A stretch of DNA of 64,000 bases from Spirochaetales bacterium (GCA_024233785.1 JACKPD010000004.1:76211-140210); one strand, 5' to 3'; positions 1-8,485 are shown, numbered from the stretch's first letter. The notes: a model not told the origin generated them from the letters alone. Translations and numbers: made by a program.

Positions 1-558
1 TACATCGCCGATCATTGCGTCAGGAACAGGGAAAACTTCCCCGTAAAGGGTATTGAATCTTCTCGCTATCTCCCTTGTAAGCTCCACATGGGACTCGTTA
101 TCCTTTCCTACAGGAACCAGATGGGCCCTCGGCATAAGGATGTCTGCGGCCTGCAGTACCGGGTATCCCAGAAGCCCGAAAGGTATTTCAGTGAGGTTTG
201 CCGACTTTGCCATATCCTTGATACTCGGCACCCTCTGAAGGCGGGGAACTGTAACCAGGTTCTCGAAAATAAGGTTCATCTCACACACTTCATGAACTGC
301 AGACTGCAGGTAAATAACGCTTTTTGAAGGATCTATCCCGCAGGCAAGGTAGTCAAGCACAAGCTCATGCGCGTTCTGGCCTATGGCTTCAATAGCTTCC
401 CGCGAAGGCTTTGTTGTAAGCATGTGGAGATCAGCTATAATGAAAAAACATTCATATTTATCCTGAAGAGCCACCCTGTTTTTTAATGAACCGACATAAT
501 GTCCAAGATGTAATTTACCTGTCGGCCTGTCGCCGGTCAAAATTCTTTTTTTGCTCAT
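1..558 (-). CDS. trpS: Tryptophanyl-tRNA synthetase, N-terminal part (cut by window edge)
   Basis: The reverse strand reads 186 codons from an ATG at 558, in frame to the window edge, so the C-terminus lies outside. The protein opens with [20 protein letters not shown], whose HLGH is the class I aminoacyl-tRNA synthetase HIGH signature in its usual place near the N-terminus. Later segments ([36 protein letters not shown]) are typical of TrpS. The enzyme charges tRNA-Trp in the cytoplasm. An AAGGAAAA Shine-Dalgarno lies just upstream, and the permease gene before it ends only 18 bases away, so the two are probably co-transcribed. The KMSKS region is not in the window. Confidence 0.95.
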   Translation of the reverse strand, partial: MSKKRILTGDRPTGKLHLGHYVGSLKNRVALQDKYECFFIIADLHMLTTKPSREAIEAIGQNAHELVLDYLACGIDPSKSVIYLQSAVHEVCEMNLIFENLVTVPRLQRVPSIKDMAKSANLTEIPFGLLGYPVLQAADILMPRAHLVPVGKDNESHVELTREIARRFNTLYGEVFPVPDAMIGDV

Positions 559-576
559 TTATTTTCCTTAAAATTA

Positions 577-1668
577 TTATTTTTTCTTTTTTCCGCGTCT
601 AGGCCCCTGTTTAGGCTTTTTCCGCGGACTGCCGGTCCCCATCATTACGGCAACCGGCCTTAAAAAAGATATATTCTGACATACAATTTTTATCGTTACT
701 GTAATGGGGACAGAAAGAAGAGCTCCCACCGCCCCCCAGAGCCAGCCCCAGAATACAAGTGAAAACAGAATTATTACAGGGCTTAAGTTAAGCTTGTTCC
801 CCTGCATTTCAGGTTCAACAATATTGCCGAGTACCATCTGAATTGAAGTCATAGTAAGGGCTACGAGGACAACCATACCGACAGAAGGATAAAACTGGAC
901 TACTGATTGTATTGAGATAAAGAAAACAACAAGTATTGAACCGATGTTCGGGATAAAATTCAGAAAAAAAGCAAGTACTCCCCAGACAAGCGGAAAATCA
1001 AGGCCGATTATAAGCAGCACCAGCCAGACCAGAAAACCTGTTAATGCGCTGATAAGCAGTTTTATTGAAAGATATTTCCCGACTTCCCTTGTTATATGCC
1101 CGATTACTATAAAGAACTTTTTACTTGTTCTTACCGGAAATGCCTTTTTAAGCTTGATCCTGAAAAGGGGAAATTCCAGAAAAAGGAAAATCAGGAAAAA
1201 AAAGACCATCAATATGTAACCGATAAGTTTTGTAAGCGAGTTTGAGAGTGACAGAAGATATCCCCGTGAGACTTTCCCCCAGTTATAATCAAGGAGAAAA
1301 TCTGAGGTTGATACATTGAATCTGGTCATGAGCTGGTAGGAAAAATCCTTATAAATATCCTTGAACTGTTCAAGATACCACGGATACTGGTCGCTGAAAG
1401 CGTTTATACTGCTGTAGAGAATCATGACGATCAGATAACAGAACCCGAAAAGTATAATAATCACAAACGCTATGGCAATAATCCTGGGCACTTTTATGCT
1501 TTGCAGTGCAATGATAAGCGGATAAAGCATAAATGAGAAGAGAATGGCAATCACCATGGGAATAAAGACTGATTTCGCGACGCTAAGCATAAAACCGAGA
1601 GCTATGAGTACTATTATTCCTAAAAAAGCTGTCGCCAGTTTGTCTTTGAGCATACCGGATAATATCAT
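577..1668 (-). CDS. AI-2E / PerM family membrane transporter
   Basis: This 363-residue polytopic membrane protein has about eight hydrophobic segments. It opens with two helices (residues about 12-50) and ends with the conserved C-terminal helices around FFLNFIPNIGSILVVFF and VEPEMQGNKLNLSPVIILFSLVFWGWLWG, which are hallmarks of the AI-2E transporter (UPF0118/PerM) family. Family members export small molecules or act in ion antiport; the substrate here cannot be told. The last 18 residues form a very basic Lys/Arg tail that probably faces the cytoplasm. No clear Shine-Dalgarno precedes the first ATG, and a start 15 bases further in (MLKDKL) is possible. It is likely co-transcribed with trpS. 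Confidence 0.88.
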   Translation of the reverse strand: MILSGMLKDKLATAFLGIIVLIALGFMLSVAKSVFIPMVIAILFSFMLYPLIIALQSIKVPRIIAIAFVIIILFGFCYLIVMILYSSINAFSDQYPWYLEQFKDIYKDFSYQLMTRFNVSTSDFLLDYNWGKVSRGYLLSLSNSLTKLIGYILMVFFFLIFLFLEFPLFRIKLKKAFPVRTSKKFFIVIGHITREVGKYLSIKLLISALTGFLVWLVLLIIGLDFPLVWGVLAFFLNFIPNIGSILVVFFISIQSVVQFYPSVGMVVLVALTMTSIQMVLGNIVEPEMQGNKLNLSPVIILFSLVFWGWLWGAVGALLSVPITVTIKIVCQNISFLRPVAVMMGTGSPRKKPKQGPRRGKKKK

Positions 1669-1720
1669 AATTGGAATATTTGATTAATAGTGTTAATATC
1701 TTTTTTACATTTTTGTATGA

Positions 1721-1743
1721 TTATAGTAGATTATAGTAGATTA
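1721..1743. repeat. Short tandem 10-bp repeat in the 5' leader
   Basis: The unit TTATAGTAGA occurs twice head to tail, followed by TTA of a third copy, in the leader of the gamma carbonic anhydrase gene and about 20 bases before its start codon. This short repeat could change copy number by slippage. I see no regulatory motif in it. Confidence 0.6.
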
Positions 1744-1761
1744 CAATTCACGGAGGATTTT

Positions 1762-2280
1762 ATGATTTACAGATACGGGGAAATTACTCCAGATACAGAT
1801 AAGGCAGCATTTATTGCTGATAGCGCTGATATTATTGGTGATGTGACACTTGGAGAAGATTCCAATATATGGTTTAACACTACATTAAGGGGAGATATTG
1901 CTCCTATAAAAGTAGGAAAAGGATCAAACATACAGGACGGGGCAATACTGCATGTAAACCACGATATGCCATGTGTTGTAGGGGATAATGTAACGGTCGG
2001 TCACGGTGCAATTATACACGCCGCAACAGTCAAAGACGGCTGCCTGATCGGGATGGGCGCCATACTGCTTAACGAATGTGAAATAGGCGAAGACAGTGTT
2101 GTGGGTGCAGGCTCTCTTGTTACTGAGAGAAAGAAGTTTCCTCCCCGCTCACTTATAATCGGGTCTCCAGCAAGAAAAGTAAAAGACATCACCGATGAGG
2201 ACATTAAAAATATGAGGGCCAACGCGTCTGAATATGTTACCCTCGGGAAAAAAACGGCGGAAAGCAATAAAAAAATGTAA
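1762..2280 (+). CDS. Gamma-class carbonic anhydrase family protein
   Basis: I chose the ATG at 1762 because CGGAGGATTTT lies directly before it; a longer reading from 1690 lacks this. The 172-residue product is a left-handed beta-helix protein with hexapeptide repeats, close to YrdA/gamma carbonic anhydrase. The expected metal ligands are visible: a His in ILHVNHD and two in VGHGAIIHAA, and the fold closes with GSPARKVKDITDED. Family members bind zinc or iron as trimers, and some hydrate CO2, but activity cannot be read from sequence. The gene stands alone between an upstream minus-strand permease and a convergent glycosyltransferase gene 6 bases beyond its stop. Confidence 0.92.
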   Translation: MIYRYGEITPDTDKAAFIADSADIIGDVTLGEDSNIWFNTTLRGDIAPIKVGKGSNIQDGAILHVNHDMPCVVGDNVTVGHGAIIHAATVKDGCLIGMGAILLNECEIGEDSVVGAGSLVTERKKFPPRSLIIGSPARKVKDITDEDIKNMRANASEYVTLGKKTAESNKKM

Positions 2281-2286
2281 TTGTTA

Positions 2287-3549
2287 TCAGGACGCAGTAC
2301 CCCAGATAGCAGCCATTATGTTTTTAAGCCTGGTTCTGGCAACAGCGAATGAATAATATTTAAGGCCCAGAAGATAGTTTTTCTCTACCATGCGGGTTCT
2401 TGCTTCTTTGCTGTCAAGTATCCTGTTGACAGAGCTTACAGTTTCATCTGAAACATAATCATCCATCTCTATCGCGCGGAAACCTTTGGGTCTAATATCA
2501 TGGTAATATATCGAATAGTTATTGACGAAAACAGGCTTTTTGTAATAAATAGCTTCGAGAAAAGCGTTACCGAAACCTTCAAATACAGAAGGATAAGTTA
2601 CGATATCGCAGGAATTATAGACATCCCCAAGTGTATAAACCTTCCGTCCGTCCTCCCTGGTATAACGTTTTTTATCTGTAATTAAATCGTCAGCGAAAAC
2701 AGCTTTTATACCCATCAGGCTGATATAATCCTTTACCCTGTTCTGGTATTCATAACCTTCATCGCCTGAAGCATGTGAAATCACCAGCGCTGCTTTTCTT
2801 TTCATTCTTGATACAAGCTCAATTGCATGTTCGATACCTTTCCGCTGTACAACCCTTGTCGGCTGAAGAAAAAGCAGTTCATCTTCATCAATACCGAAAT
2901 CTTTTTTGATATCAGCTATATAGCCATCCGTTGGTGGGGGCGGTGTTGCAAAATCCATAACATTTGGAATCAGGACACCCGCGATTCCGGTTCTGAGTCC
3001 AAGCTGGTTCTGGCCTGATGAATTTATGACCACATGATACATTGAAGGCAGGTGCGGCGGACAGCTGGAGTTAAGGTAATCCCAGACACAGTTCCGCAGG
3101 AAACGCTTTCTTTCCCAGAAAAAATCATGGTGATGCGCAATTACCGGTATTCCGGTTTCCGCGATAAAATCAGTCACGGCAAGGGAAAGCGGTATATTCA
3201 GTGGTATGGTAATAATATTTTCAGGAATTATAACATCAATATCAAATTTATTTACAAATTCATAAATCTTGTCTTTAATTAATTTTCTGTATTCATGGAT
3301 TTTTTCTGTTGTCTCTTTTGTCCTGATACTGTGATCGAATATTTTATTATTGAGCTTGCGTATATCCGGATGTTTGAAATGAATAAGATCATAGAACATC
3401 GATTTTTCCGGCGGTGTTTCAATTTCCCCAGCCAGGTAATAACATTCGTATCCCTCATTCTCAAGAATATTTACCCATTTTTCAGTTTCAAGCGATACAC
3501 CGTCAGTCCCTGCAAAGCGGAAAGAAATAAAGCCAACTTTTTTATTCAT
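2287..3549 (-). CDS. Family GT4-like glycosyltransferase
   Basis: The 420-residue protein has the two-domain GT-B layout. The N-terminal half starts MNKKVGFISFRFAGTDGVSLET, a typical acceptor-domain opening with a GG/DG loop. The C-terminal half contains LQPTRVVQRKGIEHAIEL and the nucleotide-sugar binding segment PSVFEGFGNAFLEAIYYKKP, with the E-x7-E motif of GT4 retaining enzymes. It should move a sugar from an NDP-sugar to an envelope or storage acceptor in the cytoplasm; the substrate is unknown. The start has GGAG seven bases ahead. It is a monocistronic minus-strand gene, convergent with the carbonic anhydrase gene. Confidence 0.88.
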   Translation of the reverse strand: MNKKVGFISFRFAGTDGVSLETEKWVNILENEGYECYYLAGEIETPPEKSMFYDLIHFKHPDIRKLNNKIFDHSIRTKETTEKIHEYRKLIKDKIYEFVNKFDIDVIIPENIITIPLNIPLSLAVTDFIAETGIPVIAHHHDFFWERKRFLRNCVWDYLNSSCPPHLPSMYHVVINSSGQNQLGLRTGIAGVLIPNVMDFATPPPPTDGYIADIKKDFGIDEDELLFLQPTRVVQRKGIEHAIELVSRMKRKAALVISHASGDEGYEYQNRVKDYISLMGIKAVFADDLITDKKRYTREDGRKVYTLGDVYNSCDIVTYPSVFEGFGNAFLEAIYYKKPVFVNNYSIYYHDIRPKGFRAIEMDDYVSDETVSSVNRILDSKEARTRMVEKNYLLGLKYYSFAVARTRLKNIMAAIWGTAS

Positions 3550-3649
3550 ATATCAACTCCAAATTATTGTAATAATTTAAGCTTAAAATTATTTGATGTA
3601 TTTCGCAATGTTTTTTTTAATTTGAAGTACTTTATTTCATTTTCGAAAT

Positions 3650-3694
3650 TTTAAAGGGAAAAATAAAAGGGCTATCCATCTCATGGGACAGCCC
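3650..3694 (-). terminator. Rho-independent terminator downstream of hsp20
   Basis: On the minus strand GGGCTGTCC (3694-3686) pairs with GGATAGCCC (3677-3669) around an 8-base loop, with one G-U or mismatch, and is followed by TTTTATTTTT. It lies 28 bases past the hsp20 stop and ends that transcript before the glycosyltransferase gene. Confidence 0.85.
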
Positions 3695-3721
3695 CTTCTG
3701 TTCAGACAGTTTTAAAACTTA

Positions 3722-4147
3722 TTACTTTTTAATCTCAATTTTTCTGGGCAGTTCTTTTTCTTTTTTGCTTACTTCTAGTGAAAGAACCCCGTTTTCAAAT
3801 TTTGCAGATATTTTTTCTCCATCTGCATTTTCCGGAAGAATAAAAGATCTGTAATACTTTTCAAGTCTTTCTGATATAATATTCCTGCTGCCCTCTTCCT
3901 TTTCCTCTCTGGCTGCTTTTTCTGCTTTTATAGTCAGAACATCTTTTTCAAGCCTTACATCAATTTCATCTTCACTGAAACCAGGAAGCTCAATCGCGAA
4001 ATCAAAAGAACCTTCTTTCTCTACAATATCTGTAAGCGGTTTTTTGAACTCATCATTAAGACTAAAGTCAAAAAAATCATCAAACAGATTTCCCCATACC
4101 GGATTCAAACCTGACCTCAAAGGTCTGTAAGTAACTAAGCTGTTCAT
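3722..4147 (-). CDS. Hsp20 / alpha-crystallin small heat-shock protein
   Basis: At 141 residues this is a standard-size small heat-shock protein. It has a short N-terminal arm rich in Phe (WGNLFDDFFDFSL), an alpha-crystallin domain from about residue 45 (FDFAIELPGFSEDEIDVRLEKDVLTIKAEK) and the A-x-x-x-n-G-V-L motif (SAKFENGVLSLEVSKKE) near the C-terminus. It is an ATP-independent holdase that keeps unfolding proteins soluble. The C-terminal tail is short and carries the IEI-type anchor motif (KIEIKK). GGAGG lies eight bases before the ATG. No CIRCE element is present upstream, so HrcA control is not indicated. Confidence 0.95.
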   Translation of the reverse strand: MNSLVTYRPLRSGLNPVWGNLFDDFFDFSLNDEFKKPLTDIVEKEGSFDFAIELPGFSEDEIDVRLEKDVLTIKAEKAAREEKEEGSRNIISERLEKYYRSFILPENADGEKISAKFENGVLSLEVSKKEKELPRKIEIKK

Positions 4148-4308
4148 ATATTTCCTCCTAAAAATTATTTATTTAATATTTCATTAACCATATAGCAATT
4201 ACTGTGCCAACTTTTTTATAATTATTGTTAAATACTTATATTATAATGATTTATTTTTTCAATTACCTTTCCGAACTGTAAAAGCTGGAATGTGTATTTA
4301 CCACCTGC

Positions 4309-4366
4309 TGTGTCATTATTGCCCTTGTGTCATATAGACCCTTTTATGTGTAACTTTTTGACACAT
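4309..4366. promoter_or_regulatory. Clustered TGTGTCAT repeats and ATGTGT-N9-ACACAT palindrome
   Basis: TGTGTCAT occurs at 4309-4316 and again at 4326-4333, starts 17 bases apart. Just beyond, ATGTGT (4346-4351) and ACACAT (4361-4366) form a perfect inverted repeat with a 9-base gap. The cluster sits in the divergent space between hsp20 and the MOP-family gene, where an operator for either would be expected. The regulator is unknown and the function is inferred only from position and symmetry. Confidence 0.4.
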
Positions 4367-4417
4367 TTAAGGCAAAATATTTATACTTTGACCTGCCTTG
4401 AATCAATAGAGGATATA

Positions 4418-4444
4418 ATGTTTAATAGTCTGGAATTAAAATAA
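4418..4444 (+). CDS. Possible 8-residue leader ORF abutting the next gene
   Basis: ATG at 4418, preceded by GAGGATATA, encodes MFNSLELK and stops with TAA at 4442-4444. The next gene starts at the very next base. The only Shine-Dalgarno in the area belongs to this mini-ORF, so it may deliver ribosomes to the following gene by termination-reinitiation. It may equally be chance. Confidence 0.35.
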   Translation: MFNSLELK

Positions 4445-5767
4445 ATGACATCAGAAAAAAAACTTGATTACACAGATATATTAAAATTCTGGGCGCCTCT
4501 TGCAATGATGTGGACGGTCATGTCGCTTGAAATGCCTGTCATTAACGCAGTAGTTGCCAGGATGAGTTTCCCGAAAGAAAATCTTGCTATTTTCGGCGTA
4601 GTTTTTTCTATCAGCCTGATAATTGAAGGACCGATTATTCAGATGCTCTCTGCTGCTACTGCTTTATCATCGAATTACAGCAGCTATAAAAAACTGTCCC
4701 GGTTCCTGTTTTTTTCTGTTTTCATTTTAACTTCCATTCATCTTTTATGCGCAGCTCCGGGTGTATTTAATTTTATAGCAAAAAACCTTTTGAATCTGCA
4801 GGATGATTTTATTTATCCTGCGCGGATTTCATTCCTTATAATGCTTCCATGGACATCAGCCATCGGATACAGGAGAATGTGGCAGGGGGTCCTTATCCGT
4901 GACGGCAGAACATATGCAGTAACTTCAATAATGATAATAAGGATTATAGTAACAATATCAGTTCTTTTTACCGGTTTCTTTCTTACTGAAATGAGGGGTT
5001 CATATATAGCCTCCCTATCGCTAAGCGCAGGAGTAACTGCAGGAGCTTTAGCCGCCGGATTATTTGCTTCCTCTACAATCAGGAAAAGAAAAACGGAGGA
5101 AATTGACAGCTCCAATAATTCAAGTGTTACATGGAGTTACCTCATTATTTTTTACGCCCCTCTTGCTCTAACCTCTTTTGTGACTATGGCAAACAGACCG
5201 ATTATCTCTGCCGGTATTACGAGGGGCCTTTTTCCAGTTGAATCACTGGCATCATGGCCGGTGGTATTATCATTTGTGTTTCTTTTCCAGAGTATCCCGC
5301 TTTCTTTTCAGGAAGCCGCAATAGCACTTATTTCAGATAAAAACAGAAAAAAACTTAAAAACAGTATTACAGGAATTGGAGCGGCAAGCGCTGCCGCATT
5401 TCTTGCTGCGGTAATTACCCCTTTTGGAAGAAAAATATTTCTTTCACTAATTTCGGGCCTTCCTGATTATCTGATTGATATTTCACTACGGCCTCTTTTG
5501 CTCATGACGCTTGTCTCTTTTGCGGCCCCTGCCATTGCATGGCTGAGGGCTGTCAATATAAGAAAAGGTACAACTGCGAACATAGCCTGGGCTGTCGCGG
5601 TTAACCTGAGTATTGTCTCACTGACTTTGGCGGTAATAAATATTTTCTTTTCAATTTCCGGAATCATGGCCGCCGCGTTAAGTTATACAGCAGCGGTATG
5701 CGCGGAAGCGCTCTTCTTAACTTTAATGACAGGGAAAAAGATTATATCAGACAGCCCCCAGGCTTAA
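4445..5767 (+). CDS. Polytopic membrane protein, MOP/MATE-like (ANK-related)
   Basis: The 440-residue protein has about twelve hydrophobic segments with an internal two-fold repeat: the opening YTDILKFWAPLAMMWTVMSLE is echoed near residue 230 by WSYLIIFYAPLALTSFVTMAN. Bacterial proteins with this opening (FWxPLAxxW...E at the first helix) belong to the multidrug/oligosaccharide/polysaccharide flippase superfamily and are sometimes annotated as relatives of the ANK exporter. The substrate is unknown. Its ATG directly follows the stop of a mini-ORF and has no Shine-Dalgarno of its own. Its 3' end overlaps the convergent 133-residue gene by 21 bases. Confidence 0.7.
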   Translation: MTSEKKLDYTDILKFWAPLAMMWTVMSLEMPVINAVVARMSFPKENLAIFGVVFSISLIIEGPIIQMLSAATALSSNYSSYKKLSRFLFFSVFILTSIHLLCAAPGVFNFIAKNLLNLQDDFIYPARISFLIMLPWTSAIGYRRMWQGVLIRDGRTYAVTSIMIIRIIVTISVLFTGFFLTEMRGSYIASLSLSAGVTAGALAAGLFASSTIRKRKTEEIDSSNNSSVTWSYLIIFYAPLALTSFVTMANRPIISAGITRGLFPVESLASWPVVLSFVFLFQSIPLSFQEAAIALISDKNRKKLKNSITGIGAASAAAFLAAVITPFGRKIFLSLISGLPDYLIDISLRPLLLMTLVSFAAPAIAWLRAVNIRKGTTANIAWAVAVNLSIVSLTLAVINIFFSISGIMAAALSYTAAVCAEALFLTLMTGKKIISDSPQA

Positions 5768-6148
5768 GTCCCCATGTATTTTAAGGACATGCTTGTCAAA
5801 ATCTACATATAGCTTTCTTCCAGGAAATGCTTCTTCAAGCTTTTTTTGCAGCAGGTTTTTTACATCATCCTCGATTTCCTGGATATGCTCAGGATCAATT
5901 GTTTCAAGAGTTACCATCCTGATCTCAATCGCATAACCCTTTCCGTAAACAGAGCCGAAGCCTGCCGTATAGCTTGCCCCGACATTAAAAAGACCGTCAT
6001 GTGATTTATTCGATGCTTTTCCTCTTTCTAGCCTGGCAGGATGAAGGCCATAGAGCATGCCGTAGTTATCTTCGAGATAATCATCTATATCGTCGAATAT
6101 CCTTTTAAGCTTATCATCAAATTCAGCCATCCTTGGATGGTAAACCAT
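5747..6148 (-). CDS. Conserved-looking protein of unknown function, coupled to phnE
   Basis: The 133-residue soluble protein is acidic at its N-terminus (FDDKLKRIFDDIDDYLEDNYG) and then has a Gly-rich stretch (NVGASYTAGFGSVYGKGYAIEIRMVTLE) followed by a charged helix and a beta-rich end. I do not recognise a family. Its ATG overlaps the phnE stop codon as TAATG, so translation is almost certainly coupled and it is the last gene of phnD-phnC-phnE. A second in-frame ATG (MAEFDDK, six codons in) is possible but has no better ribosome site. The context suggests a role linked to the transporter, but nothing in the sequence shows what. Confidence 0.7.
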   Translation of the reverse strand: MVYHPRMAEFDDKLKRIFDDIDDYLEDNYGMLYGLHPARLERGKASNKSHDGLFNVGASYTAGFGSVYGKGYAIEIRMVTLETIDPEHIQEIEDDVKNLLQKKLEEAFPGRKLYVDFDKHVLKIHGDLSLGAV

Positions 6149-7617
6149 TAGATAAATTTTCTCCTGATCTCGGCGCTTACATAATCAAGTATCGCGACTG
6201 TTACAGCGATGAACCATACAGCAATCCCTGCCGCCTGGTAATCAAGCAGTCTGATATACTGAACAAGGAGAAACCCAATACCGCCGCCGCCTACAAGACC
6301 GATTATAGTTGACATCCTTACGTTTATGTCCCACCTGTAAATCGAGAAGGAAACAAACGGAGGTATCATCTGCGGAATAATCGCGAACATTATTGTCTGT
6401 ATGCTGTCGGCGCCTGTTGCCTTAATAGCCTCGATAGGCCCCGGATCAATACTTTCGATCCCCTCGGAATAGAGTTTCCCGAGCGCTGCTACTGAATGAA
6501 TTGTAAGGGCCAGAATTCCGGCAAACGGCCCAAGCCCTACCCAGACTACAGCGATCAGCGCCCATATTAAAGGCTCTATAGAGCGGATAATATTAAGCAC
6601 AGTCCTTACAAAATAGTAAACTGCCACAGTTATCCATGAACCGGACATGATGTTCCTGGCCGCAAGAAAACTGACAGGGATTGAAAGGATGATGCCGAAT
6701 ATGGTGGCCATCATTCCCATGAATATTGTTTCCACCATTCTCGCGATAGTCAGTTTAAGGGGATCAGCCGGAATAGGACCGCCTACCCTGCGGACCTGCC
6801 TGATCTCGACCCTGTTGATCTGCACCCCTTGAGCGCTCGGGGGGATCAGCCTGTACGGCAATGTCATTGTAAATTCAAATTTTCCTTCAGAGTCAGGGGT
6901 TACTGAAAGATACTGACCGCCTTCCCTGGGCCTGAATTCATTGCTTATGGAGTCAAGCCACCAAACTTCACCAACCTCTCCCGGGGTAAACCCGCTTCCC
7001 CTTACCGTTATGGATGTCCCTTTTACAATTTCATTGTTTTTATCAAGTGTTGAGAGCGAACCCCATCTTGGATCAGTTTCAACAAAAGGTTTCCCTTCTG
7101 TACGGTTCAGCGCGGGAAGTACATAATCGGGATCATCAATTACCAGGTCCGCTCCTCCTGTTAGTTCTTCCGTTTTATAGGTTATTGCAGCCTTCCACGG
7201 CCAGAGTACTTTAGACAGCGGTTTCCAGGCATCTGGCATCTGGACTGCGGCCTTGACAACATCGATTTCGCTTATCTGCCAGCCGAGACCGAAAAAGATA
7301 ACAAGAATTAAGACAAAAACTCCTGGACGCTTCTTCAGGGTACTATATTTAACAGAATCTATAGCTATCCATATCCAGAGAAGAACTGTAAATAGAAATA
7401 GAAAAATTATAAAGCCCGGATTGTTTGAGAAAGCTTTTTTAAGTACAGGGAAAAAACCCTCATACCTGTGGGCAAGAAGCGATATCCTGGAAATTGAAAG
7501 ACCTATAATGCTTGTAAAAGAGAGAATTATGAGAAGGCCCCTCTGAATATGCTTTCTGTAAAGATGACCGGCCCCGGGAAAGATCAGGGATAAAATTATC
7601 GGAGCAATATTTTTCAT
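6148..7617 (-). CDS. phnE: Phosphonate-type ABC transporter permease with large N-terminal extension
   Basis: The last 200 residues of this 489-residue protein are a normal PhnE permease with the cytoplasmic EAA loop (EGIESIDPGPIEAIKATGAD). PhnE is usually about 260-290 residues. The extra N-terminal 290 comprise a hydrophobic block starting LSLIFPGAGHLYRKHIQRG (similar to small TM2-type membrane modules), two or more further helices to about residue 116, then some 170 residues of probable extracytoplasmic sequence. That part contains an IPT/TIG-like segment (GTSITVRGSGFTPGE, about 200-215) and a beta-rich stretch. It imports phosphonate, phosphate ester or another small ligand together with PhnC and PhnD. 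It overlaps phnC by four bases. Confidence 0.88.
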   Translation of the reverse strand: MKNIAPIILSLIFPGAGHLYRKHIQRGLLIILSFTSIIGLSISRISLLAHRYEGFFPVLKKAFSNNPGFIIFLFLFTVLLWIWIAIDSVKYSTLKKRPGVFVLILVIFFGLGWQISEIDVVKAAVQMPDAWKPLSKVLWPWKAAITYKTEELTGGADLVIDDPDYVLPALNRTEGKPFVETDPRWGSLSTLDKNNEIVKGTSITVRGSGFTPGEVGEVWWLDSISNEFRPREGGQYLSVTPDSEGKFEFTMTLPYRLIPPSAQGVQINRVEIRQVRRVGGPIPADPLKLTIARMVETIFMGMMATIFGIILSIPVSFLAARNIMSGSWITVAVYYFVRTVLNIIRSIEPLIWALIAVVWVGLGPFAGILALTIHSVAALGKLYSEGIESIDPGPIEAIKATGADSIQTIMFAIIPQMIPPFVSFSIYRWDINVRMSTIIGLVGGGGIGFLLVQYIRLLDYQAAGIAVWFIAVTVAILDYVSAEIRRKFI

Positions 7618-8405
7618 AACCCGGCTCCTTTCACAGGTTTACCTGCATTAACCCTTTCAGCTTCTTCCCCGTATATTTCCTTGAACTCGCGGTCTGTCAT
7701 CTGCCTGATATCCTCGCCTGTTCCCCTGTATACAATCTCACCGTCCTTAAGCCCTATTACGCGTGTAGCGTAACGCTGAACAAGATCAAGATAATGCAGG
7801 CTGCAGATAACTGTTATATTCTGCTCCTGATTCATTCTCTCAATATACCCCAGGATTGTATGGGCAAGTACCGGATCAAGGCTCGCAACCGGTTCGTCAG
7901 CAAGCACCATCAGGGGTTCCTGCATGATTGCCCTTGCAATACCAACCCTCTGCTGCTGCCCCCCTGAAAGCTCATCAGCCCTTTTATATGCCTGCTGGGT
8001 AATTCCAACCTTTTTAAGGGCAGAAAAAGCATCCTCGTAATCTTTTTTGGAAAATTTATAATAAAGGCTTTTCCACGTATTCACACGTCCCAGGCGCCCG
8101 GAAAGGACATTATTGAGAACACTCAGCCTTTTAACAAGATTAAAATGCTGAAAAACCATTCCAATCTGAGACCTGATTTTACGGAGATCCGCCCCTTTTG
8201 CCGCGCAGATATCCGCGCCGTTCCAGGTTATACTTCCCGAAGTGGGTTCCACAAGCCTGTTTATGCACCTGAGAAGTGTCGACTTTCCAGAGCCGCTGAG
8301 ACCGATTATTACAAGGAATTCCCCGTCTTCCAGATTAAAGCTCACGTTTTTAAGGGCCTTTGTCCCATCACCATAGGTTTTTGACAGATTTTTTATTTCA
8401 AGCAT
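7614..8405 (-). CDS. phnC: Phosphonate-type ABC transporter ATP-binding protein
   Basis: The 263-residue ATPase has Walker A GLSGSGKST (about 34-42), the ABC signature LSGGQQQR and Walker B LMVLADEPVASLDP. These match PhnC, and FQHFNLVKRLSVLNNVLSGRLG is the typical PhnC Q-loop region. It powers import through the PhnE permease. The start ATG has AGGAAAA ahead, and the stop overlaps the phnE start by four bases. A hairpin with a U-tract separates it from phnD, so the level of phnC-phnE-downstream mRNA is probably lower than that of the binding protein. Confidence 0.93.
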   Translation of the reverse strand: MLEIKNLSKTYGDGTKALKNVSFNLEDGEFLVIIGLSGSGKSTLLRCINRLVEPTSGSITWNGADICAAKGADLRKIRSQIGMVFQHFNLVKRLSVLNNVLSGRLGRVNTWKSLYYKFSKKDYEDAFSALKKVGITQQAYKRADELSGGQQQRVGIARAIMQEPLMVLADEPVASLDPVLAHTILGYIERMNQEQNITVICSLHYLDLVQRYATRVIGLKDGEIVYRGTGEDIRQMTDREFKEIYGEEAERVNAGKPVKGAGL

Positions 8406-8419
8406 TTTTCCTGTTATCC

Positions 8420-8465
8420 GTTATTAAAAAATATCAGGGGAGAAAAGCATAATGCGTCTCTCCCC
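8420..8465 (-). terminator. Intra-operon attenuating terminator between phnD and phnC
   Basis: On the minus strand GGGGAGA (8465-8459) pairs with TCTCCCC (8443-8437), with extra A-T pairs and a 15-base loop, followed by TGATATTTTTTAAT. It lies within the 80-base phnD-phnC gap. A partial terminator here would let the cell make more binding protein than membrane complex, a common arrangement in ABC importers. Confidence 0.75.
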
Positions 8466-8485
8466 GCATGATTTTGTTTATCTGA

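Noticed and set aside
3295..3654. A plus-strand protein of 119 residues opposite the glycosyltransferase gene
   Set aside because: It is antisense to a well-supported glycosyltransferase, rich in Phe and Cys with no family pattern or ribosome site.
4148..4300. CIRCE/HrcA operator in front of hsp20
   Set aside because: No TTAGCACTC-N9-GAGTGCTAA or near match is present; the symmetric elements found lie further away and differ in sequence.
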